64,000 nucleotides of DNA. It comes from JANQSS01 sp965249735 (GTDB lineage: Bacteria > Bacteroidota > Bacteroidia > Chitinophagales > Saprospiraceae). Location: assembly GCA_965249735.1 (NCBI GenBank), contig CBDFMS010000025.1:372001-436000 (forward strand), in the 5' to 3' direction. Position numbers and translations under genes: made by a program. Below, piece after piece: positions 34,200 through 43,032 of the stretch (position 1 is the stretch's first letter; every line of letters begins with the position of its first letter). A model generated the notes under the pieces. It had not been told where the DNA came from. It saw only the letters and a program-made list of their open reading frames with translations, and did not search any database.

Positions 34200-34970
34200 T
34201 TATTTATTCAATTCGAATCGTTTAAGTTGAACATCCACCCCATTGTATTCTGCATAGGTAAAATGATGCATCCAGTCCCCAAGATTAATATAACGGCTTT
34301 TTTTGTTATTTAATGTAATATCCAACGGTAAATGACGATGTCCGAAAATAAAAAAATCTGTATCGGGAAAATCTTTCAACTTCCTGTTGGCGTATTGAAC
34401 CAGCCATTCTTTATCGTCTCCCAGAAATTCTTCGACTGAGGTTAGGCGTCTACTGCGGCGAGATAAATAATTGGCCATACCAATCCCAAAATTTGGATGT
34501 AACCGTGCAAATAACCATTGACAAAGTTTGCTTGCAAATATTTTTTTAATTCTTTTATATCCATTGTCACCGGGTCCCTTTCCATCACCGTGCCCGATAA
34601 AGAATTTATGTTCGTTGATCGTAAATTGGATTTGTTGACGGTGTACCGGAATATTCAATTCTGTTGGAAAATAATCGAAGAGCCACATGTCATGATTTCC
34701 GGTAAATACCTCGATTTCAATTCCATCATCCCGCAACTCAACGAGTTTGCCCAGGAATCGAACAAAGCCTTTGGGTACGGCATGTTTATATTCAAACCAG
34801 AAATCAAACATGTCTCCAACCAGGTATATTTTTTCGGCATTCCCGCGGATTGAATCCAACCATTGGCATAGCAAGATTTCCCGTTGTCTACTGGTTTTAG
34901 AAGTGTCTATGCCAAGATGAAAATCAGAGGCAAAATATATACTACCCATAGAAGGTTTTAGTGGATTCAA
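34200..34970 (-). CDS. lpxH: UDP-2,3-diacylglucosamine diphosphatase
   Basis: Lipid A synthesis, converting UDP-2,3-diacylglucosamine to lipid X at the inner membrane. 256 residues with calcineurin-type metal motifs in order: DFHLG (near 16), GDMFDFW (near 52), GNHDMW (near 91), GHGDGKG (near 126) and FGHRHLP (near 217). Implies an LPS-containing outer membrane. Between the 3-hydroxyanthranilate dioxygenase and the LysE gene with 24-40 base gaps, so co-transcription is plausible. Confidence 0.94.
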   Translation of the reverse strand: MNPLKPSMGSIYFASDFHLGIDTSKTSRQREILLCQWLDSIRGNAEKIYLVGDMFDFWFEYKHAVPKGFVRFLGKLVELRDDGIEIEVFTGNHDMWLFDYFPTELNIPVHRQQIQFTINEHKFFIGHGDGKGPGDNGYKRIKKIFASKLCQWLFARLHPNFGIGMANYLSRRSRRLTSVEEFLGDDKEWLVQYANRKLKDFPDTDFFIFGHRHLPLDITLNNKKSRYINLGDWMHHFTYAEYNGVDVQLKRFELNK

Positions 34971-35010
34971 TTATTATATATAGAAACAAATATCAGTGTT
35001 GAACTAACTA

Positions 35011-35529
35011 TTATGCCTTTTCCATTACGGTTCCACATTCATTGCACGTTCGTTTTTCCTCAGAATCCATAAATGCATTCATGACAGGTGGAAGCTGGTT
35101 GACAATATCACTCATCTCAAATGTGTCTTCATGCAATTTATGATTACAATTTTCACAAAACCACATGAGCTTATCGAGTTCGCCTTCCTTACGGTATCGT
35201 TCAAGAACGAGGCCAATTGTATTGGCAGGACGCTGTGGTGAATGTGGAATTCGTGGAGGGAGTAAAAACATCTCACCTTCACGAATTTGAATGTCCTCGC
35301 GCTCACCATTATCGCGAATAATCTTAAGCGTAATATCACCTTCAAGTTGATAAAAAAGTTCTTCTCCATCTTCAAAGTGATAATCTTTTCGCCCATTTGG
35401 TCCGCCGACGATCATAACAATAAAGTCTTCGTTCTCGAGATAGACCTGTTTGTTCCCTACTGGCGGTTTTAAAAGATGGCGATGATCATCTACCCACTGG
35501 TTCAGACTGAAAGGTTTTCTTAAACTCAT
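35011..35529 (-). CDS. nbaC: 3-hydroxyanthranilate 3,4-dioxygenase
   Basis: Cupin-fold iron enzyme of the kynurenine pathway, opening 3-hydroxyanthranilate on the way to quinolinate and NAD or to aromatic breakdown. 172 residues with the metal-binding cupin strand HFEDGEELFYQLEGD and HSPQRP. The C-terminal C-x2-C ... C-x2-C (CENC, CNEC) binds a second, rubredoxin-like iron in bacterial members. Divergent from the SDR gene at 35602, which may belong to the same route. Confidence 0.94.
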   Translation of the reverse strand: MSLRKPFSLNQWVDDHRHLLKPPVGNKQVYLENEDFIVMIVGGPNGRKDYHFEDGEELFYQLEGDITLKIIRDNGEREDIQIREGEMFLLPPRIPHSPQRPANTIGLVLERYRKEGELDKLMWFCENCNHKLHEDTFEMSDIVNQLPPVMNAFMDSEEKRTCNECGTVMEKA

Positions 35530-35601
35530 GATTTCCTATTGATTGACTAAATTGATTTCATTACTATATGATTAAATTTAGGCATTAATCTGAAATCGAA
35601 T

Positions 35602-36390
35602 ATGAAGAATCTATCACTCTTTCATAAAAACGCCCTGGTTTGTGGCGGAAGTAAGGGAATCGGACGGGCTACAGCGTATGAGCTGGCGGAATTAGGAGCA
35701 AATGTACACTTGCTGTCCAGATCAAAAGAAGAAATGGAAGCCGTAGTCAGCGATCTGCCGATATCGGGAAGCCAACATCATAGTTTCATCGTTGCCGATT
35801 TGATGGAAACGGAGGCACTGGAAGCCATCATAGGCGGATTGGTAAAAGATCATGCGTATCATATTTTAATCAATAACACCGGTGGTCCACCTAGTGGATT
35901 ACTTTCAGAAGCGAGCCCGGATGAGCTGAAGCGAGGTTTTGTTATGCACATTATTGCAAGCCAGATCATTGCAAAACATGTCATTCCAGGAATGAAGTCG
36001 GCCGCTTATGGCAGAATCATTAACATCATTTCCACATCAGTTAAAGAGCCTATTGCGGGATTAGGCGTGAGTAATACAATTCGGGGTGCTATGGGTAATT
36101 GGTCTAAAACCCTGGCTTCAGAATTGGGCAAGTTTGGAATCACAGTCAATAATGTACTCCCGGGATTCACGGCTACAGGCCGTTTGGATTCTATTATTGG
36201 TATAAAAATGAAAAAACTGAATAAATCCAGGGAAGAGGTAGAACAACTTATGAAGTCCTTTGTCCCCATGGGTAGATTTGCTGATCCTGCAGAAGTTGCT
36301 CAAGTGGTTGCTTTTTTGGCCAGCCCTGCAGCTTCCTTCGTGACCGGTATAAACATGCCTGTAGATGGTGGCCGAACTAAAAGCTTGTAA
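35602..36390 (+). CDS. Short-chain dehydrogenase/reductase with altered active site
   Basis: 262 residues, clear SDR fold: cofactor motif GGSKGIGRA (near 15), NNTGG (near 91, in place of NNAG), IISTS (near 138) and C-terminal PVDGGRT. At the catalytic position the usual Y-x3-K reads GVSNTIRGAM (near 155): Tyr appears as Ser and Lys as Arg, so classic SDR proton relay is missing. The fold is certain; the reaction is not. Its divergent neighbour, 3-hydroxyanthranilate dioxygenase, suggests a role in tryptophan/anthranilate metabolism, inferred from context only. Confidence 0.88.
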   Translation: MKNLSLFHKNALVCGGSKGIGRATAYELAELGANVHLLSRSKEEMEAVVSDLPISGSQHHSFIVADLMETEALEAIIGGLVKDHAYHILINNTGGPPSGLLSEASPDELKRGFVMHIIASQIIAKHVIPGMKSAAYGRIINIISTSVKEPIAGLGVSNTIRGAMGNWSKTLASELGKFGITVNNVLPGFTATGRLDSIIGIKMKKLNKSREEVEQLMKSFVPMGRFADPAEVAQVVAFLASPAASFVTGINMPVDGGRTKSL

Positions 36391-36449
36391 TGATTCTGAG
36401 TCGTTTCAGCATGTCCAGGTGGCAATTCTCTGTTGTCAACTATGGATAA

Positions 36450-37778
36450 ATGATAGTACCTAAATCAAATATATTCAAATCACATGTCGATATAGCCAGC
36501 CTGGCTCTATTTCGATTCCTTTTTGGAATAGTGATGGTTTGGGAGATCATGCAATTCATCAAAAACGGTTGGGACCGTTTTTATACAATACCGGAAATTC
36601 ATTTTGCATATTATTTGTTTGATTGGATTAAACCGCCTCCGGATAATGTTCTTACACTACTTCTTATTCTATTAGTCATATCTGCATTTTGCATAGCGAT
36701 TGGTTTTCTTTATCGACTGTTCTCAATAACTTTTTTTCTAGGGTTTGCCTGGCTTTTTTATATGGATCAAAGTTTCTATCAAAATCATTTTTATTTTATT
36801 CTTTTGCTTAGTTTTTTGTTTATGTTTTTGCCTATGGGCAAATACTGGTCATTAGACAGCTTGTTCAAGGTTGTAAAAAAGAAGTCAAGAATTCCTGCTA
36901 TATTTCTTTGGATCCTGATCTTTCAATTTGGAGTCGTCTATTTTTATGGAGGAATTGCTAAATTATTTGCTACAGATTGGCTGGACGGAGAACCAATAAG
37001 AATGTGGCTGAGCGTAAAAAAAGATTTTCCAGTCATTGGTCACTTTGTGACCAATGACTGGATGGTAATGATTTTCGTTTGGACCGGACTATTACTGGAC
37101 CTTTTTATTGTACCGTTGCTACTGTGGAAAAAGACCAGAAGGATGGCTTTCCTGGCAGGTTTGTTTTTTGCTGTCATGAACGCTAATTTGTTTCATATAG
37201 GTACGTTTCCATACATTATGTTGGCGGGCATGGTCTTGTTTTTTGATCCGGCGTGGCCGCGAAATTTATGGTTGAAGATCAATTCGAAAAAGGTAAAACG
37301 AATAAAATACACAACTTCAACCAATCCAAAATATCCATTGCTTTGGATCGCCGGAATAGCGTTATATGTCAGTTTTCAACTTCTATTCCCATTGCGTCAT
37401 TTTTTTATTGAAGGCAATGCTGACTGGACTTATGAAGGACATATGTTTTCATGGCGAATGAAATTAAATGATAAGCAGGCAGATGAAGTATACTTCTTTG
37501 CACACGATAAATCAGGGCAGACTCATCATTTACGCCTAGAAAATTATATAATTCTGGAGCAATATCGGAAGTTGAAATTGCGCCCTGATATGATGATACA
37601 AATGGCAGATTTTCTTGAAGAGAAAATATTGGAATCCGGGATGGAAAACTTCTCAATAACAGCTACAACAAATGTTTCATGGAACGGTAGGCCTGCACGA
37701 CCACTTCTCGATCCTAATACTAATCTTCTAAATCAAAAGAAGAGCTTATTGCGGCATTTACCTATGTTGACAGAATGA
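36450..37778 (+). CDS. HTTM-domain membrane protein (vitamin K-dependent carboxylase-like)
   Basis: 442 residues with about seven or eight hydrophobic helices, a family resembling the membrane half of vitamin K-dependent gamma-carboxylase. N-terminal FRFLFGIVMVWEIMQFI, then GIAKLFATDWLDGEP and WMVMIFVWTGLLLDLFIVP are the recognisable stretches. The C-terminal ~100 residues are soluble. The bacterial function is not established. Nucleotides 37029-37061 inside the gene form a perfect 15-bp palindrome (see findings). Follows the SDR gene by 59 bases on the same strand. Confidence 0.88.
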   Translation: MIVPKSNIFKSHVDIASLALFRFLFGIVMVWEIMQFIKNGWDRFYTIPEIHFAYYLFDWIKPPPDNVLTLLLILLVISAFCIAIGFLYRLFSITFFLGFAWLFYMDQSFYQNHFYFILLLSFLFMFLPMGKYWSLDSLFKVVKKKSRIPAIFLWILIFQFGVVYFYGGIAKLFATDWLDGEPIRMWLSVKKDFPVIGHFVTNDWMVMIFVWTGLLLDLFIVPLLLWKKTRRMAFLAGLFFAVMNANLFHIGTFPYIMLAGMVLFFDPAWPRNLWLKINSKKVKRIKYTTSTNPKYPLLWIAGIALYVSFQLLFPLRHFFIEGNADWTYEGHMFSWRMKLNDKQADEVYFFAHDKSGQTHHLRLENYIILEQYRKLKLRPDMMIQMADFLEEKILESGMENFSITATTNVSWNGRPARPLLDPNTNLLNQKKSLLRHLPMLTE

Positions 37779-37901
37779 GATTGGGTACGCAGCATGATGC
37801 ATGAAATGTATTTTGTATTTTTTAATTTCTCTATTCTTTCACATTCTTTAATTGAGCTCCTAATTTTAACATGAGCCGATACTATTTGAAGTCAAAAAAT
37901 A

Positions 37902-39650
37902 TTAATAGGCGTATACCATCGCCTTAGTATCTATTATTTCTCCATCAATAACAAGACTATAATAATATGTTCCCGGTTGGTAATGATGATAATTGTAGTC
38001 ATAAACGACTTCATTCAATCCGGAGGTTAAATTAAGTGGAATGTTCGTGATTTGTCTGCCGTTTGAATCTGTAAATGATAGATGAGCCTCCTTGTAAGAT
38101 ATTGGCTGGCTCACGTGTATCCCTATAATTGTTGCTTCATCAAAGGGGTTCGGACGGTTTTGAATCAACTGGATCGGTAATTTATCCTCGTGAACATCGA
38201 AAAGTCCGGATTCGAAAGAACCCCATTTTTCATTTGACATTAAACTTTCGATTCCATTCGAATCTACACTTGTTACTGAAACGGCATAGAAGACATCTGC
38301 CGGTAAACCATAAATTGTATCATTGGTAGTATGAATCGTAATTAATGTATCCCAATCATTCGAATCAAATTCACGGATGGCTACCCTGTAGTTTCCATAA
38401 TCAAAGTTGTCTTCAAACTGAATAACAAATCCATCTAAAATATCATCAATTACCAAATTAAAAGGTGGGTTAGGAGCAACGGCAAGAGAAGTAAGTCCCG
38501 TTCCATTGATCATGGCATTACGAGATAAGTAATTGAAGTCAACGAAAAAACTATCCAGGATATCGTCATCATTTGTGTCCACACCTAAAATGTCGCGTTG
38601 TGAATGTTGCCTGTCATGATAATCCGGTGCTCCCGGATTGGCATGGCCATGTTCATTGGCTGAAGTGAATCGGATAGCAGCATATCCATCTTCACGAAAT
38701 GGTATATGATCTCCTCCACGACCGGTTCTGTCTTCTGGCGTCATAATGTTGATCACGGGTTTTACCGACATATGAGGTCGCGTCATTTCTTGATATTGTA
38801 ATTTGACATAACGAGCAAGTTGCTTATTCCTCGAATTAATCGTGCCTGAAGAAAAAATTCTGACATTTATACTGTCGATATCATTTAATCCGGGACACCC
38901 GGGTGGTGAGGCTGTTTCACCACAGATTACACCACCAATCACATCGTTATTTAATACTGCCTTTATCTTCATGCCGGTATCCTTGGCATACTGAGAAAAT
39001 GCATTGGCTCCCAAAAGCCCTTGTTCCTCTCCTGTTGTGAGCATAAATACAATGGTGCGATCAAATGTGAATTGGCTGAGGACCCGCGCTAACTCCAGCA
39101 CCAGGGCACATCCGCTGCCATTGTCTTCCATTCCTTCGGCTTTGCAGGTAATATCACAACCATCTTCACATCGACTGTCAAGATGAGCTTCCACAATTAC
39201 GACTTCATCAAAATGTAATCCTGAGCCGGGTAAAACGGCGATCACATTTTTATGCCGATCCATTCCACATGACGATTGATCAAATTGCAGATAAGAGGGA
39301 ATTAATCTTCCTTCATTGACGGCACTATATTTTTCAAATTGTGAAAACGACCATCGTTGTGCGGCACCAATTCCAAACACATCGCTGATCGTGTCTGATC
39401 CCGTATTTCGATTTTCGAAGGTACTTAGAGACAAAAGATATGAAAACAATGAGTCGGGATTTATTTGTTTCGATAATATTGAATCGATGCGATATGAATT
39501 AGATATCGGATTTTGAGAACTATAGTCAGCCGGATTAAAATTGCCGGCTAATATATCAGCGACTTCCTGGTGCACGATCTTTATATTGGTTTGCGAGAAG
39601 GAAAAGGTAATGATAGAAAAGATAAGGATGAGAGTAAAATTAATCTTCAT
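37902..39650 (-). CDS. Secreted M28 family metallopeptidase with T9SS sorting domain
   Basis: 582 residues. Signal peptide MKINFTLILIFSIITFSFSQ. M28 zinc peptidase core about 110-350 with metal ligands in EAHLDSR (His/Asp), EDNGSG, EEQGLLG and the late HGHANPGAPDYH His. A fibronectin-like segment near 390-480. The C-terminal ~90 residues (LIQNRPNPFDEATIIG ... PGTYYYSLVIDG) are a type A T9SS sorting domain. The product is thus exported and cleaved through the type IX system as an aminopeptidase-like exoenzyme. It carries its own promoter (39673-39704). Confidence 0.93.
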   Translation of the reverse strand: MKINFTLILIFSIITFSFSQTNIKIVHQEVADILAGNFNPADYSSQNPISNSYRIDSILSKQINPDSLFSYLLSLSTFENRNTGSDTISDVFGIGAAQRWSFSQFEKYSAVNEGRLIPSYLQFDQSSCGMDRHKNVIAVLPGSGLHFDEVVIVEAHLDSRCEDGCDITCKAEGMEDNGSGCALVLELARVLSQFTFDRTIVFMLTTGEEQGLLGANAFSQYAKDTGMKIKAVLNNDVIGGVICGETASPPGCPGLNDIDSINVRIFSSGTINSRNKQLARYVKLQYQEMTRPHMSVKPVINIMTPEDRTGRGGDHIPFREDGYAAIRFTSANEHGHANPGAPDYHDRQHSQRDILGVDTNDDDILDSFFVDFNYLSRNAMINGTGLTSLAVAPNPPFNLVIDDILDGFVIQFEDNFDYGNYRVAIREFDSNDWDTLITIHTTNDTIYGLPADVFYAVSVTSVDSNGIESLMSNEKWGSFESGLFDVHEDKLPIQLIQNRPNPFDEATIIGIHVSQPISYKEAHLSFTDSNGRQITNIPLNLTSGLNEVVYDYNYHHYQPGTYYYSLVIDGEIIDTKAMVYAY

Positions 39651-39672
39651 GAGGAATTGATTTAGCTTCTAC

Positions 39673-39704
39673 CAAAAATACGCAGACTTATGCAATAAAG
39701 CACA
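39673..39704 (-). promoter_or_regulatory. Promoter of the M28 peptidase gene
   Basis: Minus strand -7 TATTTTTG (39673-39680) with a -33 TGTG (39701-39704) 20 bases upstream. The start falls about 15 bases before the ATG at 39650. An orphan terminator lies directly upstream at 39719, separating this from another short transcript. Confidence 0.6.
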
Positions 39705-39718
39705 GTTCAGGATTTGGT

Positions 39719-39758
39719 AAAAAAAAGTAGCGTCTTCCGGGGGACGGATGACGCTACT
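39719..39758 (-). terminator. Orphan intrinsic terminator
   Basis: Minus strand: stem AGTAGCGTC / GACGCTACT (39726-39734 with 39750-39758), inner extension of 4 bp after a T-T mismatch, five-base loop, then eight U (39719-39726). No gene on this strand ends near it; the next gene upstream (mnmG) is on the other strand. It therefore ends a separate short transcript. Confidence 0.85.
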
Positions 39759-39830
39759 TGAACAATTACCCTATGACAAGATGCCGATGAAACCACCGAC
39801 AAATCAATACTGATGAATTTTCATCATTGG
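39719..39830 (-). ncRNA. Candidate small RNA upstream of the M28 peptidase gene
   Basis: Inferred ~100-nt transcript. A possible promoter is TTTG (39868-39871, minus strand), 21 bases, then TACGTTAT (39839-39846; only a partial -7 match). The body can fold: TACCC near its 5' end with GGGTA before the terminator, and an internal TGATGAA/TTCATCA hairpin. Short ATG frames exist but none resembles the 19-aa peptides. No known RNA family is recognised. Confidence 0.45.
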
Positions 39831-39921
39831 GTATATAACGTAACAATTGTTGGCATAGGTATACAAATCAAAATTTTTATTCATATAAGAGCTAAATGTC
39901 AGACTATGCCGTCAATGCTAT

Positions 39922-39947
39922 AGTACAATGTACTCTGTTTATCTTTG
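39922..39947 (+). promoter_or_regulatory. mnmG promoter with palindrome
   Basis: -7 TATCTTTG (39940-39947) lies only 4 bases before the ATG at 39952, predicting a leaderless or nearly leaderless mRNA. A 13-base palindrome AGTACA-A-TGTACT (39922-39934) sits where a regulator could block the promoter. No convincing -33. Confidence 0.5.
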
Positions 39948-39951
39948 AGCG

Positions 39952-41817
39952 ATGTTTCAGGAATATGATGTCATAGTAGTAGGTGCAGGGCATGCAGGAT
40001 GTGAAGCCGCAGTAGCTGCAGCTAACATAGGAAGTCGTGTGTTGTTAGTGACCATGAACATGCAGACCATTGCCCAAATGTCATGTAATCCTGCAATGGG
40101 AGGTGTGGCCAAAGGTCAGATCGTGCGTGAGATTGATGCACTTTGTGGCTATTCGGGTATTGTGACCGATCATACCATGATTCAGTTTCGCATGTTGAAT
40201 CGCTCCAAAGGCCCTGCTATGTGGAGCCCGCGGGCACAATCCGACAGGATGTTATTTGCCGCTAAGTGGCGCGAAATATTGGAGAAAAATCAAAAAATTG
40301 ACTTTTGGCAGGAAATGGTCACAGGTCTGATCGTCGAGGGGGGTGAAGTAAAAGGTGTCCGCACAGGCCTTGGTCTACAAATAAAATCCAAAGCCGTTGT
40401 CCTCACGAATGGCACCTTCCTAAACGGGTTGATACACATCGGAGAGAAGCAATTTGGAGGTGGACGTGCAGGTGAACGCGCAGCAACAGGCATCACGGAG
40501 CAACTAGTAGAATTGGGATTTGAATCAGGAAGAATGAAAACCGGCACTCCACCACGAGTGGACGGACGCAGCCTTGATTGGGATGAAATGGAGGAACAAG
40601 CAGGCGATAAGGAGGCTGGCAAATTTTCCTATTCAGATACCCCAAAATTGACGAAACAAAGACCTTGTCATATTACATATACGAATCCGAAAGTGCACGA
40701 AATATTGAAAACAGGATTCGATCAATCGCCGATGTTTAATGGCCGGATTCGTGGGATGGGACCACGATATTGCCCGTCAATCGAGGATAAAATCGACCGA
40801 TTTGCCGAGCGGGACCGCCATCAATTATTTGTAGAACCGGAAGGATGGGATACAGTTGAAGTTTATGTAAATGGGTTTTCGTCTTCATTGTCGGAGGAAA
40901 TTCAATATAGTGCGATGAAGAAAATTCCGGGGTTCAAAAATGTAAAAATGTTTCGACCCGGATATGCGATTGAATATGATTTTTTTCAGCCGACACAACT
41001 AAAACCAAATCTTGAGACACGCTTGATTCGCAATTTATTTTTCGCCGGACAGATTAATGGAACGACGGGTTATGAGGAGGCCGCCAGTCAGGGTTTAATG
41101 GCGGGTATTAATGCACATTTAGCAATTCGCGAAGAAGAACCTTTTATTTTAAAACGCTCAGAGGCATATATCGGGGTACTGATAGACGACCTGGTAAATA
41201 AAGGGACAAAAGAGCCATATCGCATGTTTACTTCTCGAGCAGAATTCCGAATTCTTCTGCGACAAGACAACGCTGATAGTCGATTGACGCCTATGGCGGA
41301 TAAATTAGGTTTGGATGGCGTAGGCAAACGGATGGAAGTATTGAAAGATAAAACAGCTGAAATTGAGTTAATCGAAAAGTACATTCACCAAAAAGGTATT
41401 GAGCCCGAAAAAATTAATCCCTATTTGAGAGAAAAAGGAAGTTCGGAATTAAAACAAAAAATAAAACTTAGTCGTATTCTGTCTCGTCCTCACATTGCGT
41501 TAAAAGAGATATGTCAATTTATTCCTGAGGTAGAAAGTGACTTAATGAATTTTCACAAAGAGAATCTGATCCAGGCTGAGGTCAACATCAAGTATGCCGG
41601 ATATATTGGAAAAGAACAGGAAATGGTCAATAAAATGAATCGCCTGGAATCGCTTAAGATACATTCAGGAATTAAGTATTCTGAAATTAATGCACTTTCC
41701 TCTGAGGCACGCGAAAAACTGTCTGCATTGATGCCTATGACGATTGGTCAAGCCAGCAGAATTAGTGGTGTGTCCCCGGCTGACATTTCGGTGTTGCTGG
41801 TCCATATGGGGCGATAA
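39952..41817 (+). CDS. mnmG: tRNA uridine-5-carboxymethylaminomethyl modification enzyme MnmG
   Basis: FAD protein working with MnmE to modify the wobble uridine of tRNAs (cmnm5U34). 621 residues, full length: FAD motif GAGHAGCEAA (11-20), SCNPAMGGVAKG (near 44) and RSKGPAMWSPRAQSD (near 84), catalytic Cys region RPCHITYTN (near 237) and the C-terminal helical domain ending in ASRISGVSPADISVLLVHM. The start is fixed by the Rossmann motif immediately following. Converges with hemW (gap 6 bases). Confidence 0.97.
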   Translation: MFQEYDVIVVGAGHAGCEAAVAAANIGSRVLLVTMNMQTIAQMSCNPAMGGVAKGQIVREIDALCGYSGIVTDHTMIQFRMLNRSKGPAMWSPRAQSDRMLFAAKWREILEKNQKIDFWQEMVTGLIVEGGEVKGVRTGLGLQIKSKAVVLTNGTFLNGLIHIGEKQFGGGRAGERAATGITEQLVELGFESGRMKTGTPPRVDGRSLDWDEMEEQAGDKEAGKFSYSDTPKLTKQRPCHITYTNPKVHEILKTGFDQSPMFNGRIRGMGPRYCPSIEDKIDRFAERDRHQLFVEPEGWDTVEVYVNGFSSSLSEEIQYSAMKKIPGFKNVKMFRPGYAIEYDFFQPTQLKPNLETRLIRNLFFAGQINGTTGYEEAASQGLMAGINAHLAIREEEPFILKRSEAYIGVLIDDLVNKGTKEPYRMFTSRAEFRILLRQDNADSRLTPMADKLGLDGVGKRMEVLKDKTAEIELIEKYIHQKGIEPEKINPYLREKGSSELKQKIKLSRILSRPHIALKEICQFIPEVESDLMNFHKENLIQAEVNIKYAGYIGKEQEMVNKMNRLESLKIHSGIKYSEINALSSEAREKLSALMPMTIGQASRISGVSPADISVLLVHMGR

Positions 41818-41823
41818 GCTGAC

Positions 41824-42942
41824 CTAAGCCATCAGATCACTCGTCACACCATCCGCCCAAATTTTACCTAAACGCGTCAATGTGATTTGTCCGTTCTCGT
41901 CTATAACCATTTCTTTTTCTAACGGTGATTTAAGCGATTGATCAAAATGAGCACCAAATTCAGGAAAGCTAGCAAAAATCTCCTTTCTAAATATGCCCTC
42001 AATCGTTCGCAGGCGTGTCAATATATGTTCGTTGTATTTGTCACGTGCTGATAATACTTCAACCACTTCAGGTATTTCTCCTTCTTCAATGCGCTCCATG
42101 TAACGCTTATTTACCACGGTATTCCAACTCCTTTTATTCCCAATAAATGAATGTGCTGACGGTCCGAGACCCAGGTAAGCCTCTCCTTGCCAGTAGGATG
42201 AATTGTGTCGGGACCGGTATCCCGGTTTTGCATAGTTCGATATTTCGTAGGCCTCGTATCCATTTGCATCCATTTGATCTAAGAGTAAATAAAATTGTTC
42301 AACCGCATATTCATCTGAAGGCGCCAGTGATTCACCTTTAGAAATCAGGGCCGCTAGCGGAGTCTTTGCCTCCACGGTTAATTGGTAGCAACTAAGGTGG
42401 GGTATATCATATGAACAAAGTCTGGAAATATTTTCTACCCAATTTGAATGGGTGAGAGTTGGCAGGCCATAAATCAAGTCAGCCGTGATGTTATTGATTC
42501 CGGTTTCAAGACACATTTCCAAGGCCCGGATTGCTTCAGTGGAATTGTGAGCACGATTCATATAGCTTAAGTCTTTTTCAAAAAAAGATTGAATTCCAAG
42601 ACTCAACCGGTTTATCGGCGAATTCCTAATCATCTGTACAAAGCTCTTGTCTACATCGTCCGGATTTACTTCTAACGTTATTTCCAGGTCTGAAGAGAGG
42701 TCAAAATACTGGCTAAGTTTTTCATAAATTGAATTAACTTCCTCATCCGATAGTAGTGATGGTGTGCCACCACCAAAATATATAGAAGAGACTTGGTCAG
42801 ATAGTGAACCGGCTTTTAATTCAATTTCTCGATTGATAGCCTGCATCATTCTTGGTTTGTAGGATAGAGAAGTTGAAAAATGAAAGTTGCAATAATGACA
42901 GGCTTGTTTGCAAAAAGGGATATGTATATAAATTCCGGACAT
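41824..42942 (-). CDS. hemW: Radical SAM haem chaperone HemW
   Basis: 372 residues with the radical-SAM cluster motif C-x3-C-x2-C in CKQACHYCNF (11-20) and the HemN/HemW GGGTPSL segment. It resembles coproporphyrinogen dehydrogenase but lacks the length and extra Cys of HemN; such proteins act as haem chaperones for respiratory enzymes. The C-terminal domain is complete. Follows an O-methyltransferase gene on the same strand with a 90-base gap containing a hairpin. Confidence 0.92.
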   Translation of the reverse strand: MSGIYIHIPFCKQACHYCNFHFSTSLSYKPRMMQAINREIELKAGSLSDQVSSIYFGGGTPSLLSDEEVNSIYEKLSQYFDLSSDLEITLEVNPDDVDKSFVQMIRNSPINRLSLGIQSFFEKDLSYMNRAHNSTEAIRALEMCLETGINNITADLIYGLPTLTHSNWVENISRLCSYDIPHLSCYQLTVEAKTPLAALISKGESLAPSDEYAVEQFYLLLDQMDANGYEAYEISNYAKPGYRSRHNSSYWQGEAYLGLGPSAHSFIGNKRSWNTVVNKRYMERIEEGEIPEVVEVLSARDKYNEHILTRLRTIEGIFRKEIFASFPEFGAHFDQSLKSPLEKEMVIDENGQITLTRLGKIWADGVTSDLMA

Positions 42943-42984
42943 TAATTTTTTAATATCAATAAAGATTTCGACTTGTAGAATTAT

Positions 42985-43020
42985 ATGTGTGCTGACTTAT
43001 TATTTTATAAGTACACACAT
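42985..43020 (-). terminator. Hairpin between O-methyltransferase and hemW genes
   Basis: Two stacked inverted repeats: ATGTGTG / CACACAT (42985-42991 with 43014-43020) and ACTTAT / ATAAGT (42995-43000 with 43007-43012) around a TATTTT loop. No U-tract, so it is either an inefficient terminator or a regulatory RNA hairpin in the spacer. Confidence 0.4.
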
Positions 43021-43032
43021 GATCAAAGACTA

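Noticed and set aside
39750..39950. Short ATG frames in the orphan transcript as a third member of the 19-aa peptide family
   Set aside because: None has length 19 or the W-x2-G-x4-G-L pattern; the terminator stem is different in sequence. Treated as a separate candidate RNA.
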